Source of the DNA: Sphingobium lactosutens
GTDB taxonomy: Bacteria; Pseudomonadota; Alphaproteobacteria; Sphingomonadales; Sphingomonadaceae
DNA: 64,000 nucleotides
Reading direction: 5' to 3'
Assembly: GCF_013393185.1 (NCBI RefSeq)
Contig: NZ_QJQX01000073.1
Coordinates: forward strand, 62,001 to 126,000
Shown: in pieces, positions 1 to 7,369 of the stretch
Layout of the letters: each line of letters begins with the position of its first letter
How positions within the stretch are numbered: the first letter of the stretch is position 1
The notes under the pieces: model-generated
Databases searched by the model: none
The model's input: only the letters and a program-made list of their open reading frames with translations
Told to the model about the DNA's origin: nothing
Made by a program: the position numbers and the translations under genes

Positions 1-163
1 CTTTGCTGCCGACGGATGACGAGATTATGCGGCGATGCAGGCTTCTCAAACCCCGGTCAGGCAAGGCGTTGACGGTCGACGGTTAGGCGCGTTTGGGCTG
101 CAAGTGAAAGCGCTCCGGGTCCGAGCACAAGGTGGCTCGCCCGTTGGAGAGCGCATCACCCGC
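1..163. other. No supported gene
   Basis: This edge stretch lies downstream of the cbtA stop codon (TAG, 164-166 on the minus strand). The minus-strand frames I read break quickly, and the long plus-strand open frame crossing it is antisense to cbtA with a composition typical of high-GC shadow frames. A cobalamin-related gene may start further out of the window, but none is visible. Confidence 0.5.
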
Positions 164-886
164 CTATTGCCGCTTGAGCAGACGCTCCGCCATCAGGCCG
201 AAGGCGATGCCGATCGTCGCCCAGAGCAGCAATTGCGTCGCGATGGATGCCACGCGGAAATCCCACAACAGGGTCGCTGGAAAATCCAGCGGCACTTCAT
301 TGACCCTCGGCAGCAAAAACTGGCCCAGCAGCACCAGCACGCCATAGGCGCCCACCGCCAGCAGCGTCGCGTCCAGTCCGCGCCAGCGCGGCAGCAAGGC
401 CCCACGCAGCTTGCCGGCGATGACCGCCGCGCCGATCGACAGGGCGATCATCGCGAAATAGGCGGCGGTACGGACACCCACCGTTTCATGCTTGCCAACC
501 GCCGGCGGCGTCTGCGGATATTTGATCCCCGGCACGATCACGATCAGGACGAAGGCCAGGCTGGCAAGCAGCAGGGCAAAGCTGCGCGGTCCCAATTGCC
601 CGAAGCGGCCATAGCCATAGGCGAAGATCAGCGAAAAGACGCCGCCCACCGCCGCGCCGTAAAGCCCAAGCGCGGTCAGCAGCCCCGCGCCCTTCTGCGT
701 GTCGCGGCTGACCAGTTCCACCTCTTCGCCACCACTCATGCCGCTCATGTCGTGGGCGGCGTGCGATTCCTCATAGGCGATCGCCAGATCGACCTGCGGT
801 TCGGCGATCATGCGCGCGCACAGCGTGGAGAGCAGGGCCGCGAGGATGCCGGCCAGCATCCCGCGCCACAAAAGATCCTTCGTCAT
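164..886 (-). CDS. cbtA: CbtA-type cobalt transporter subunit
   Basis: An inner-membrane protein of 240 residues matching the CbtA family, predicted to import cobalt for cobalamin synthesis together with CbtB. The sequence shows an N-terminal membrane segment (about residues 8-28), an acidic, His/Met-containing loop (about 38-60, with HAAHDMSGMSG), then four or so further hydrophobic segments (about 68-92, 100-122, 138-158, 172-190, 215-235). It lies 12 bases after cbtB on the same strand, and the pair sits under a cobalamin riboswitch, which supports the role independently of family resemblance. Cobalt specificity is inferred from context and has not been shown for this protein. Confidence 0.88.
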   Translation of the reverse strand: MTKDLLWRGMLAGILAALLSTLCARMIAEPQVDLAIAYEESHAAHDMSGMSGGEEVELVSRDTQKGAGLLTALGLYGAAVGGVFSLIFAYGYGRFGQLGPRSFALLLASLAFVLIVIVPGIKYPQTPPAVGKHETVGVRTAAYFAMIALSIGAAVIAGKLRGALLPRWRGLDATLLAVGAYGVLVLLGQFLLPRVNEVPLDFPATLLWDFRVASIATQLLLWATIGIAFGLMAERLLKRQ

Positions 887-898
887 GTCCGGGCGACG

Positions 899-1126
899 TC
901 AGTGGCAGGGAAAGCCGAGGAGATGGCGGCCATCATGCACATATTCATGCACATACATGCCGTCGAAGAAGGCGTAGGCGCCCTGTTCGGTGCTGACGAA
1001 ATAGAGGAAGATCATGGCGATCAGCGCGCCGAACAAAGCCCAGGGAAGAATATCTTCGAGCGGGATAGTGGCGCTTCCACGAACGGGAATGAAACCATCG
1101 TCGAACAGGGCGGCAGCCGATGCCAT
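899..1126 (-). CDS. cbtB: CbtB-type cobalt transporter subunit
   Basis: A small, single-span membrane protein of about 75 residues with the CbtB layout: one hydrophobic helix (ALFGALIAMIFLYFVS) followed by a short His-rich tail (YVHEYVHDGRH, ending GFPCH), suited to metal binding. Two in-frame ATGs are possible. The one at 1126 has AAAGGAG seven bases upstream and is preferred; the one at 1132 would be almost touching the ribosome-binding site. It is the first gene of the cbtBA unit, just downstream of the cobalamin riboswitch, so expression is expected to fall when cobalamin is plentiful. Confidence 0.87.
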   Translation of the reverse strand: MASAAALFDDGFIPVRGSATIPLEDILPWALFGALIAMIFLYFVSTEQGAYAFFDGMYVHEYVHDGRHLLGFPCH

Positions 1127-1174
1127 AATCATACTCCTTTGCGGGATTGCGCGTCCCGAGAGATTCGCGATGTT

Positions 1175-1325
1175 CAGGGAGAAGGTCTGACTCTCGACGG
1201 GACATGTCCCGATCGATTACAGTGGCGCGACCGTGCCGGGATTACACCGGCTTCTTCTTCCTGGACGCGCGCGCCTTTTGGACCGATCGACAGGCAGCGT
1301 CAACTCGTCTGGAGGTCTTTCTGAC
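1175..1325 (-). promoter_or_regulatory. Cobalamin (B12) riboswitch upstream of cbtBA
   Basis: Read on the minus strand, this leader contains the conserved B12-riboswitch core: GAAGCCGGTGTAATCCCGGC (about 1236-1255), then GGTCGCGCCACTGT, and near the 3' end GAGAGTCAGACC (about 1184-1195). A short stem, CGGGA...TCCCG (1142-1158), follows and directly abuts the AAAGGAG ribosome-binding site of cbtB. That suggests control by blocking translation; I saw no U-tract terminator. The limits are approximate. The 5' edge meets the start of the divergent phosphatase-like gene at 1321. Confidence 0.9.
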
Positions 1326-1884
1326 TACGACCCTCGTATTTCTCTGCGTCGCCGCCACCGCCATGAGCCGGATCGGGGGATTTGCCGGCGATCAGGAACC
1401 GCTGGAGGAAAGCGGCTACAGGTCGGCCGGCCGCTGCAAGCCGGTCCCGTCCCGTTACCGGATTTTCCGCAGCCCCCATCGTGCCGCCGAGGAGACTGCG
1501 CGCGCAATGGGTCTGATCGCACAGCGCGCGGCAGAGCTTCGGGATGTGGGTTGCGGCCCCTGGGCGGGCAGCAGCTTCGCGGACATCCATGCCCGCGAGC
1601 CGGAAGCGCTGGCGCAATGGCTGCGCGATCCCGCCGCCGGCGTTCCGGACGGCGAAAGCCTGAGCGCCGCCGCATCGCGGATCGGCTCGTGGATCGACGA
1701 GACGATCGAAGGTGACGGCCCGGTCCTAGCCATCACCCACCCCATGATCATCCGCGCGGCGCTTATCCATATGTTGGGCCTGCCGGCACAGGCCGCCCTG
1801 GCGATCGACATCGCGCCCTTGTCCCGCACGGCCTTGTCCTTCAATCGCATCTGGCGGCTTCAGTCGCTGGTCCCCCTGGATTGA
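1321..1884 (+). CDS. Histidine-phosphatase-like protein, catalytic His apparently missing
   Basis: About 187 residues resembling the phosphoglycerate-mutase/CobC-like histidine phosphatases found beside cbtAB. Visible family elements: the N-terminal strand LVFLCVAAT, a FRSPHRAAEETA stretch matching the usual arginine-containing SP motif, an acidic E-x-L region, and ITHPMIIRAALIHMLGL carrying the second His. Where the family has RHG or CHAAT, this reads CVAAT, so the phosphorylated His seems to be Val (about residue 10). No ATG fits the N-terminus. CTG at 1321 is placed five bases after GGAGG (1311-1315) and is the best start; an ATG at 1363 would remove the first strand. Transcribed away from cbtBA. 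Confidence 0.6.
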   Translation: MTTTLVFLCVAATAMSRIGGFAGDQEPLEESGYRSAGRCKPVPSRYRIFRSPHRAAEETARAMGLIAQRAAELRDVGCGPWAGSSFADIHAREPEALAQWLRDPAAGVPDGESLSAAASRIGSWIDETIEGDGPVLAITHPMIIRAALIHMLGLPAQAALAIDIAPLSRTALSFNRIWRLQSLVPLD

Positions 1885-1905
1885 GGCGCGTGCCGCCTGC
1901 CCATC

Positions 1906-2904
1906 CTATTTGACCTGGAAACCCGACCAGAAGGCGTCTGCCTGGTCGATCCAGATGGTGTTGAAGCCGGTGGCGATCGCCGATCCTTCGATCGAAGGGA
2001 TGATCGCCGCTTCCCCGCCCAGTTGCACCGCCTGCTCGACCCGCCCGATGAAGCGACTGCCAATATAGCTTTCATGAACGAAGCGGTCGCCGACGCGTAG
2101 CCGGCCGGCGGCAACGAGATGCGCCAGCCGGGCAGAGGTGCCGGTGCCGCAGGGGCTGCGATCAATCGCCTTGTCGCCGTAAAAGACCGCGTTGCGGCCA
2201 TCGGCGCCATCGCCGCGCGGCTTGTCGGCCCACAGGATATGGCTGACGCCCCGGATCGTCGGATCGATCGGATGCACGGGTTCATATTTGTCGCTGATGG
2301 CAGCGCGGATCCGGCCACTCAGGTCGATCAGCCGCGCCGCCCCCATGTCGTCGAGGCCCGTATAGCCACCCTGCGGTTCGATGATCGCATAATAGTTGCC
2401 GCCATAGGAGACATCGACCGTCAGCGGCCCGATGCCGTCCACATCGACACTGATGCCGCGCGCCGCGACATAAGCAGGGACATTGGTGATGCGCACCGCC
2501 GTCACCTTCTGCCCCTCGACCTCATAGGCGATGTCGATCACCCCGGCCGGCACCTCGACCCGCAACGTGCCCGGCGTCGTCGGCTGGATCAGCCCATTTT
2601 CCAGCCCGAAGGTGATGATGCCGATCGTTCCATGGCCGCACATGGGCAGGCAGCCGCTGGTTTCGATGAACAATATGCCGATATCGCTGTCCGGCCGGGT
2701 CGGGGGATAGAGGAAACCACCCGACATCATGTCATGGCCGCGCGGCTCGAAGCAGAGGCCGGTGCGGATCCAGTCGAAGCGCGCCAGGAAATCCTGGCGC
2801 CGTTCCGACATCGACGCGCCCTTGAGCAGCGGCGCCCCGCCCGCGACGAGGCGGACGGGGTTTCCGGCCGTATGGCCATCGATGCAGAAGAAGGTGTGAC
2901 GCAT
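1906..2904 (-). CDS. 4-hydroxyproline 2-epimerase (proline racemase family)
   Basis: Cofactor-independent epimerase of 332 residues, expected to interconvert trans-4-hydroxy-L-proline and cis-4-hydroxy-D-proline in the cytoplasm, the first step of bacterial hydroxyproline use. Both catalytic cysteines are present: Cys89 in MCGHG and Cys252 in DRSPCGTGTSAR. Having two cysteines argues against trans-3-hydroxyproline dehydratase, which replaces the first one. The N-terminus FFCIDGHTAGNPVRLV is typical of the family, and the length is normal. It follows the DapA-family gene by 12 bases and should be co-transcribed with it. The next enzymes (D-hydroxyproline dehydrogenase, alpha-ketoglutarate semialdehyde dehydrogenase) are not in the window. 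Confidence 0.9.
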   Translation of the reverse strand: MRHTFFCIDGHTAGNPVRLVAGGAPLLKGASMSERRQDFLARFDWIRTGLCFEPRGHDMMSGGFLYPPTRPDSDIGILFIETSGCLPMCGHGTIGIITFGLENGLIQPTTPGTLRVEVPAGVIDIAYEVEGQKVTAVRITNVPAYVAARGISVDVDGIGPLTVDVSYGGNYYAIIEPQGGYTGLDDMGAARLIDLSGRIRAAISDKYEPVHPIDPTIRGVSHILWADKPRGDGADGRNAVFYGDKAIDRSPCGTGTSARLAHLVAAGRLRVGDRFVHESYIGSRFIGRVEQAVQLGGEAAIIPSIEGSAIATGFNTIWIDQADAFWSGFQVK

Positions 2905-2916
2905 CGCCGCTTCTTA

Positions 2917-3837
2917 TCAGGCCGCAGCGGCGGCGGACAGGTCCGGCCGCGTCGCGGCGGCCTTTTCGACCATGGCGATCACTTCGGCGCGGCGTTCGCC
3001 CTGCAACACATAGCGCGGCGGCAGTACGCGCTCCGACCCGCGGCCCATCACCTGCTCGGCCAGCTTGATCGACTGGACCAGGTCATGCTCGGCGTCGAGA
3101 TGCAGCAGCGGCATGAACCAGCGATAGATTTCCATCGCCTTGGCATGGTCGCCTCGCTCGAAGGCGCGGACCAGTTCGACCGATTCCTTGGGAAAGGCGT
3201 TGGTCAGGCCCGACACCCAGCCCTGCGCCCCCAGATACAGGCCCTCCAGCGCGACGTCGTCCAGACCGGCAAACAGGACATAACGATCGCCGAACGCATT
3301 GCGGAAGTCGGTGAAGCGGCGGGTATCGGGCGCCGATTCCTTCACCGCAACGATATTCCTGACGTCGATCAGGGCGGTCAGCACCTGCTGGTCGATGACG
3401 GTGCGATAGGCCGGCGGGTTGTTGTAGAGCATGATCGGCAGGCCGGTCTGGTCGGCGACGCCCTTGAAATGGGCGACCAGTTCATGCGGCTTGGTCACAT
3501 AGACCATCGGCGGCAGCAGCATCAGGCCGTCGGCCCCGGCCTTCTCGGCGGCCTGCGCATAGCGGACCGCACGGCGCGTGTCATATTCCGACACGCCGGT
3601 GATGACCGGCACGCGACCATCGACGACTTCGACGATGGCGGAAAGAACGCTGACCTTCTCTTCATATTCCAGCGAGTTGTTCTCGCCCACCGTCCCCAGC
3701 GCGATCACGCCCGTCACACCGTCGCGGACCAGGTCATCGACGACGCGCTGCGTATCGGCCAGGTCGATCGACAGGTCAGCGCGAAGCTGCGTCGTCACTG
3801 CCGGGAATACGCCCTTCCAACCAATTGCCATATTCAT
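2917..3837 (-). CDS. DapA-family lyase, probable pyrroline-4-hydroxy-2-carboxylate deaminase
   Basis: A 306-residue TIM-barrel protein of the dihydrodipicolinate synthase family. Schiff-base Lys166 (IVAVKES) and the proton-relay Tyr138 (MLYNNPPAY) are present, as is the substrate-carboxylate loop near GTVGENNSL. Beside a hydroxyproline epimerase the best call is the deaminase that turns the dehydrogenation product of cis-4-hydroxy-D-proline into alpha-ketoglutarate semialdehyde. A close alternative is 2-keto-3-deoxy-L-arabonate dehydratase of oxidative arabinose use, which belongs to the same family, gives the same product and would also fit the arabinosidase genes nearby. First gene of a two-gene unit, with a TATCGTATAC half-operator 29 bases upstream of the ATG. 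Confidence 0.8.
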   Translation of the reverse strand: MNMAIGWKGVFPAVTTQLRADLSIDLADTQRVVDDLVRDGVTGVIALGTVGENNSLEYEEKVSVLSAIVEVVDGRVPVITGVSEYDTRRAVRYAQAAEKAGADGLMLLPPMVYVTKPHELVAHFKGVADQTGLPIMLYNNPPAYRTVIDQQVLTALIDVRNIVAVKESAPDTRRFTDFRNAFGDRYVLFAGLDDVALEGLYLGAQGWVSGLTNAFPKESVELVRAFERGDHAKAMEIYRWFMPLLHLDAEHDLVQSIKLAEQVMGRGSERVLPPRYVLQGERRAEVIAMVEKAAATRPDLSAAAAA

Positions 3838-3865
3838 TCTTCCTGCCTTCTGCTAATAATATAGA

Positions 3866-3884
3866 TATCGTATACTATATTACA
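3866..3884 (-). promoter_or_regulatory. Operator-like half palindrome (TATCGTATAC)
   Basis: TATCGTATACTATATTA, 29 bases upstream of the DapA-family start. The left arm is identical to the perfect palindrome at 14113-14131; the right arm is degenerate. The shape fits a GntR-type dimer site, but no GntR gene lies in the window. Confidence 0.55.
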
Positions 3885-3919
3885 TCAGTGCTTGCAAAGG
3901 GTTTTTTGCAGTGCGGCAA

Positions 3920-4309
3920 TCATTTATCTCGCCAGTTTTCGGGGATTGGATCGTCCACGTCACCCCCAAAAGGCGCCAGATGATCGATCACGCAGATCGG
4001 ACCGGGAATCCGGCTGGGCAAGATCAGGAAACGCACCTGGTCGCCCTCGCAATAACCAGCGCCACTCGTCTCCACGACCGCGGTGGCGAAGGGGTTGAGC
4101 TTATGGCACGCCTCGCCCTTGAACAGCGCGATATAGGATTGCCGCCGGTCGGGCTGACCCCGGAAATAGAGCCGCCCATCGTCCCGCACGACCGGGGCGG
4201 CGACATGTTCGCGCAGAACACAACTCTTGCCAGCCGTTTCCGCCTGAGCCGGCCCGCAGGCCAGAAAGCCCCCTGTCACGATCCCAATCCATCGAGAAAA
4301 TTTCATCAT
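3920..4309 (-). CDS. Small secreted protein, DUF6491-like
   Basis: About 129 residues, with a clear Sec signal peptide (KFSRWIGIVTGGFLACGPAQA) and predicted cleavage before ETAGKSC. The mature part has four cysteines spread through short beta-like segments, in the order SCVLREH, GEACHKLNP, GAGYCEGDQV and GPICVIDHLAPF. This pattern resembles the DUF6491 family of periplasmic proteins, but I am not certain of the match and no function is known. Starts at 4309 or 4306 are both possible (ATGATG after AAAGGAGAG); a longer upstream frame to 4378 lacks a ribosome-binding site. It sits alone between the hydroxyproline genes and the TonB receptor, so it may belong to the same locus. Confidence 0.62.
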   Translation of the reverse strand: MMKFSRWIGIVTGGFLACGPAQAETAGKSCVLREHVAAPVVRDDGRLYFRGQPDRRQSYIALFKGEACHKLNPFATAVVETSGAGYCEGDQVRFLILPSRIPGPICVIDHLAPFGGDVDDPIPENWRDK

Positions 4310-4361
4310 CTCTCTCCTTTCGCGAACATAAAACGCTCGCATTGCCTCATTTCCCCATGAC

Positions 4362-4391
4362 GAAAAAGGCTGCGACATTGCTGCCGCAGCC
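4362..4391 (-). terminator. Rho-independent terminator of the TonB receptor gene
   Basis: On the minus strand the stem GGCTGCG...CGCAGCC is followed by TTTTTCG, 35 bases after the receptor stop codon. Confidence 0.7.
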
Positions 4392-4425
4392 CCTGCTTAA
4401 TCGATCGGATTAAGCTGCATCCTGG

Positions 4426-7155
4426 TCAGAAGCGAAAGCGCACGCTGGCCTGTGCCGTCCGCGCCAGTGTGCGGACACCCAGCGGCAGCAGGTTCCCGCT
4501 GCCATGATAGCGGAACACATCGCTACCCAGCAGGTTGGTCGCCTCCAGCGACAAGGTCATGAACTTGACCGGCGTATAGTTGACGGCCGCGTCGAGCCGT
4601 TCCGTCGCGTCATTATAGGGCGAATAGGTGGCGTCATGCGCATCGGGGCTATTGGGGTCGAGCCAGACGCCGATACGATACCGGGAGCGGTAATTATAGG
4701 CGACGCGGGCGCTGAACTTGGGCGTATCGTAGAACAGTTCCATATTGGCGGTCCATTTCGACGTGTTCGGGGAATCGAACTCGCCGGGGAAGCTTTCCAC
4801 ATCGTCATATTCGATGCGCGCCTTGAACATGTGCGACCCGTTCACCTTCACGCCGAAATTGCGCAATGCGCCCGGCAGGAAGTCGAAGAAGGTCTGGAAT
4901 GTGCCCTCGACACCGGTGAAGGTGCCGTCGCCCACATTGCGCAACTGTTCGACATAACCGAAGGTTGCGTTGGTGATGCCATAAAGCGCCAGTTCGTTCG
5001 CGTCGGCCACTTCGCGGCTGTAGAACAGCGAACCCGTCGTCTTCTTGTGATAACCGGCGAGCGAAATCTGTCCGCCACGGCCGAAATAATATTCGGCGCT
5101 GATGTCGAACGCCTGATCGCGTTGCGCCTTCAGGCCCGGATTGCCGGCAAAGACGATCGGAGGATTGGCGCGCGTTTCGGCAAAATAGAAAGGCCGCGAG
5201 TCATAGAAGCTGGGGCGCTGGACGTTGGTGCTATAGGCCAGGCGCAACTGCATCTTGGGCGTGAAGTGGATGATCGCCGTGGCGCTGGGCAACAGGTCGG
5301 AATAATTGCCTCTGCCCGGCGAAACCTGAACAATGTCCTGGAAGCCGTTGGTGACGTCGCCCGGACGGTAGTTGAAGCTGACCGAATTGCCCCACGTATT
5401 GGTATAGCGCACCCCGGCCACGCCATCGATCGGGATATTCCCCAGTTTGAAGCCCCAGTTGAGCTGGGCATAGGCCGCGAAATTCTTTTCATTGGATTCG
5501 AAAGTCTGGCCACGGTCGCTGTTGGGATAGACGGTCGAAAAGGTCGTGGCGTTGCCGGGGTCATATTGCTGGATGAAAGCGCGAATGTCGTCGATGTTCG
5601 CCAACAGAGTCGCGCCGGGAATACGATACCATTGCGTGGTCGCGCCGCCAATGTCGGGACCGATCAGCGATGCATCGCTGAAACCGGGGAACAGGCTGAG
5701 CGGCGCCCGTTGACCGTTCAGGCGAGGGAAGCCATCGCGATAGCCATAGTAGCGACTGGTCTTGCGCTGGTTATACCGGCCGCCGACCTGCAAGCTGCGC
5801 AGGAAGGACTCTTCGCTCAGCTTCAGGGTCAGGTCGCCCTGCGCGGCAAATTCTTTGTTCTTCGATCCGCCCTGATTATCCTGGAAACGATCGACGCCAT
5901 AGCTGGACAGGTTGGACAGATCGACGCCGTTGAAGGTGATCGACGGCACGCCCTTGCTATACAGGTCGGACGCGAAATCGATCGTCGCGGAATTGAGGTT
6001 ATTCGGGCGCAGGATCGTTTCGACGAAATAATTGCCTTCATTCGACCAGTTATATTGTGCGCTCAGGTTCAACTGCGCGCGGTCATTGTGCCAATGCGCC
6101 TCGATATTGCTGGTGTAGAGGTTCGAATGGAAGCTGTTATACTGGGTGTCGATGCCGGCGGGTATGCCGTTGGGGTTGGTGACCGTCAGCGACTTGACCG
6201 TCTTGCCGTCAGGCATCAGCACGACATCGCTATAATTGCCGATGAACGGCAAATCCTGCGCATAGAGACGCTCGACCGAGCGCTTCTCACGCGAACCCAG
6301 ATAGCCGCCTTCCAGCACGAAATCGAGATTGTCGTTCGCCTTCCACTGCAACACGGCGTTGATCGAAGGACGCTTCACGCTGCCCTGCTCGATGCCATAT
6401 TGGGCGCGATAGGGGATGACGATGCTGGAATTACCGACCTGCGTGGTGAACGGCGATTCACTGTCGATGGAATTTTCGCGATAGTTGGTCTTGGTCAGCG
6501 ACGCATTCACCAGGAAACCGAGTTCACCAATGCCGGTATCGAACTGGTTTGCGATCAGCAGGCTGCCATAGGGGCTGACCTTCTCTGAAATATCGTCATA
6601 GGAACCACGGACGCTCCCCGCGATGGTCCAGCCTTTCTTCAGGTCGAACGGTCGCCGCAATTCGACATTGACGGTGCCCGCGATGCCGCCTTCGACTTGG
6701 TCGGCCGAACGGGTCTTGTAGACATCCACCGCCTTGAGCAATTCGGCCGGAATGTCGGCCAGATTGAGCGAACGGCCGTCGCCCAGATTGGTGTTGTTGC
6801 CGTTGACCGTCGTCTGCACTTCGGACAGGCCGCGAATGATGACGCTCTGCCCCTGACCGCGCGCACGGTCGATCTGCACGCCGGTTACGCGCGCCAGTGC
6901 TTCGGGGACGTTATTGTCGGGCAATTTGCCAGCGTCCTCGGCCACGACCGAATCCACGATCTGCTTGCTGTTCTTCTTTTTCGTGGATGCCGCCGCGACG
7001 CTGCCGCGCACGCCGGTGACGATGATGTCGGCCTTGGCGCCACCCTCCGATGCCGCGTTAATAGGCGCATCCTGCGCCATGGCAGCCATCGAAATGGACG
7101 CCACCGCCAGGGCGGGCAAAGCCGCCGATATCTTAAAAACCGTACGTGACTTCAT
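4426..7155 (-). CDS. TonB-dependent receptor (Xanthomonas/Caulobacter-type)
   Basis: Outer-membrane receptor of 909 residues. A signal peptide (about 1-27, ending SMAAMAQ) is followed by a short TonB-box-like stretch (DIIVTGVRGS), a plug domain (about 55-170, with KLPDNNVPEALARVTGVQI and the VIIRGL strand), and a 22-strand barrel ending in SVRFRF with terminal Phe. The IVDSVVAEDAGKLPD region is characteristic of the large receptor subfamily that takes up oligosaccharides in sphingomonads, Caulobacter and xanthomonads. Flanked by hydroxyproline and arabinosidase genes, its likely ligand is an arabinosylated glycan or glycopeptide (inference). Own promoter with a TATCGTATAC element and own terminator. 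Confidence 0.93.
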   Translation of the reverse strand: MKSRTVFKISAALPALAVASISMAAMAQDAPINAASEGGAKADIIVTGVRGSVAAASTKKKNSKQIVDSVVAEDAGKLPDNNVPEALARVTGVQIDRARGQGQSVIIRGLSEVQTTVNGNNTNLGDGRSLNLADIPAELLKAVDVYKTRSADQVEGGIAGTVNVELRRPFDLKKGWTIAGSVRGSYDDISEKVSPYGSLLIANQFDTGIGELGFLVNASLTKTNYRENSIDSESPFTTQVGNSSIVIPYRAQYGIEQGSVKRPSINAVLQWKANDNLDFVLEGGYLGSREKRSVERLYAQDLPFIGNYSDVVLMPDGKTVKSLTVTNPNGIPAGIDTQYNSFHSNLYTSNIEAHWHNDRAQLNLSAQYNWSNEGNYFVETILRPNNLNSATIDFASDLYSKGVPSITFNGVDLSNLSSYGVDRFQDNQGGSKNKEFAAQGDLTLKLSEESFLRSLQVGGRYNQRKTSRYYGYRDGFPRLNGQRAPLSLFPGFSDASLIGPDIGGATTQWYRIPGATLLANIDDIRAFIQQYDPGNATTFSTVYPNSDRGQTFESNEKNFAAYAQLNWGFKLGNIPIDGVAGVRYTNTWGNSVSFNYRPGDVTNGFQDIVQVSPGRGNYSDLLPSATAIIHFTPKMQLRLAYSTNVQRPSFYDSRPFYFAETRANPPIVFAGNPGLKAQRDQAFDISAEYYFGRGGQISLAGYHKKTTGSLFYSREVADANELALYGITNATFGYVEQLRNVGDGTFTGVEGTFQTFFDFLPGALRNFGVKVNGSHMFKARIEYDDVESFPGEFDSPNTSKWTANMELFYDTPKFSARVAYNYRSRYRIGVWLDPNSPDAHDATYSPYNDATERLDAAVNYTPVKFMTLSLEATNLLGSDVFRYHGSGNLLPLGVRTLARTAQASVRFRF

Positions 7156-7194
7156 CCGACTTCCCCTATTTTGCGGCCATTTGCCCCTACTTTA

Positions 7195-7204
7195 TATCGT
7201 ATAC
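7195..7204 (-). promoter_or_regulatory. Operator-like TATCGTATAC upstream of the TonB receptor
   Basis: The same 10-mer seen at 3866-3875 and 14113-14122, placed 40 bases upstream of the receptor ATG in an AT-rich stretch. Only one arm is conserved here. Confidence 0.5.
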
Positions 7205-7302
7205 CAACTACATTATTTTGTCGGAGTCAAGCCGATTGCAATCTTTTGGCAATAAAGTTGCAAATTTGAGAGGGGAAACATCCCAATATATTGAAAATAC
7301 GC

Positions 7303-7335
7303 AAAAAAAGGGAGCGCAAGTCCGGTTGCGCTCCC
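7303..7335 (-). terminator. Rho-independent terminator after the GH43 gene
   Basis: On the minus strand GGGAGCGCAA, loop CCGGAC, TTGCGCTCCC, then seven T. It closes the four-gene operon and separates it from the receptor gene. Confidence 0.85.
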
Positions 7336-7369
7336 CATCGTGTCGAGATTGTCCATTTCGCTGTCTGGT

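Noticed and set aside
35..1324. A 429-codon plus-strand open frame over the cobalt transporter genes
   Set aside because: It is antisense to cbtA, cbtB and the riboswitch, is rich in Arg, Gln and His, and has no family motif: a high-GC shadow frame.
2119..3864. A 581-codon open frame opposite the hydroxyproline genes
   Set aside because: It runs antisense to two well-supported enzymes with catalytic residues; its composition is that of a reverse-frame shadow.
4504..6588. A 694-codon open frame opposite the TonB receptor
   Set aside because: Repeated Arg/Gly/Ile-rich text without signal peptide or motif; the receptor on the other strand is certain.
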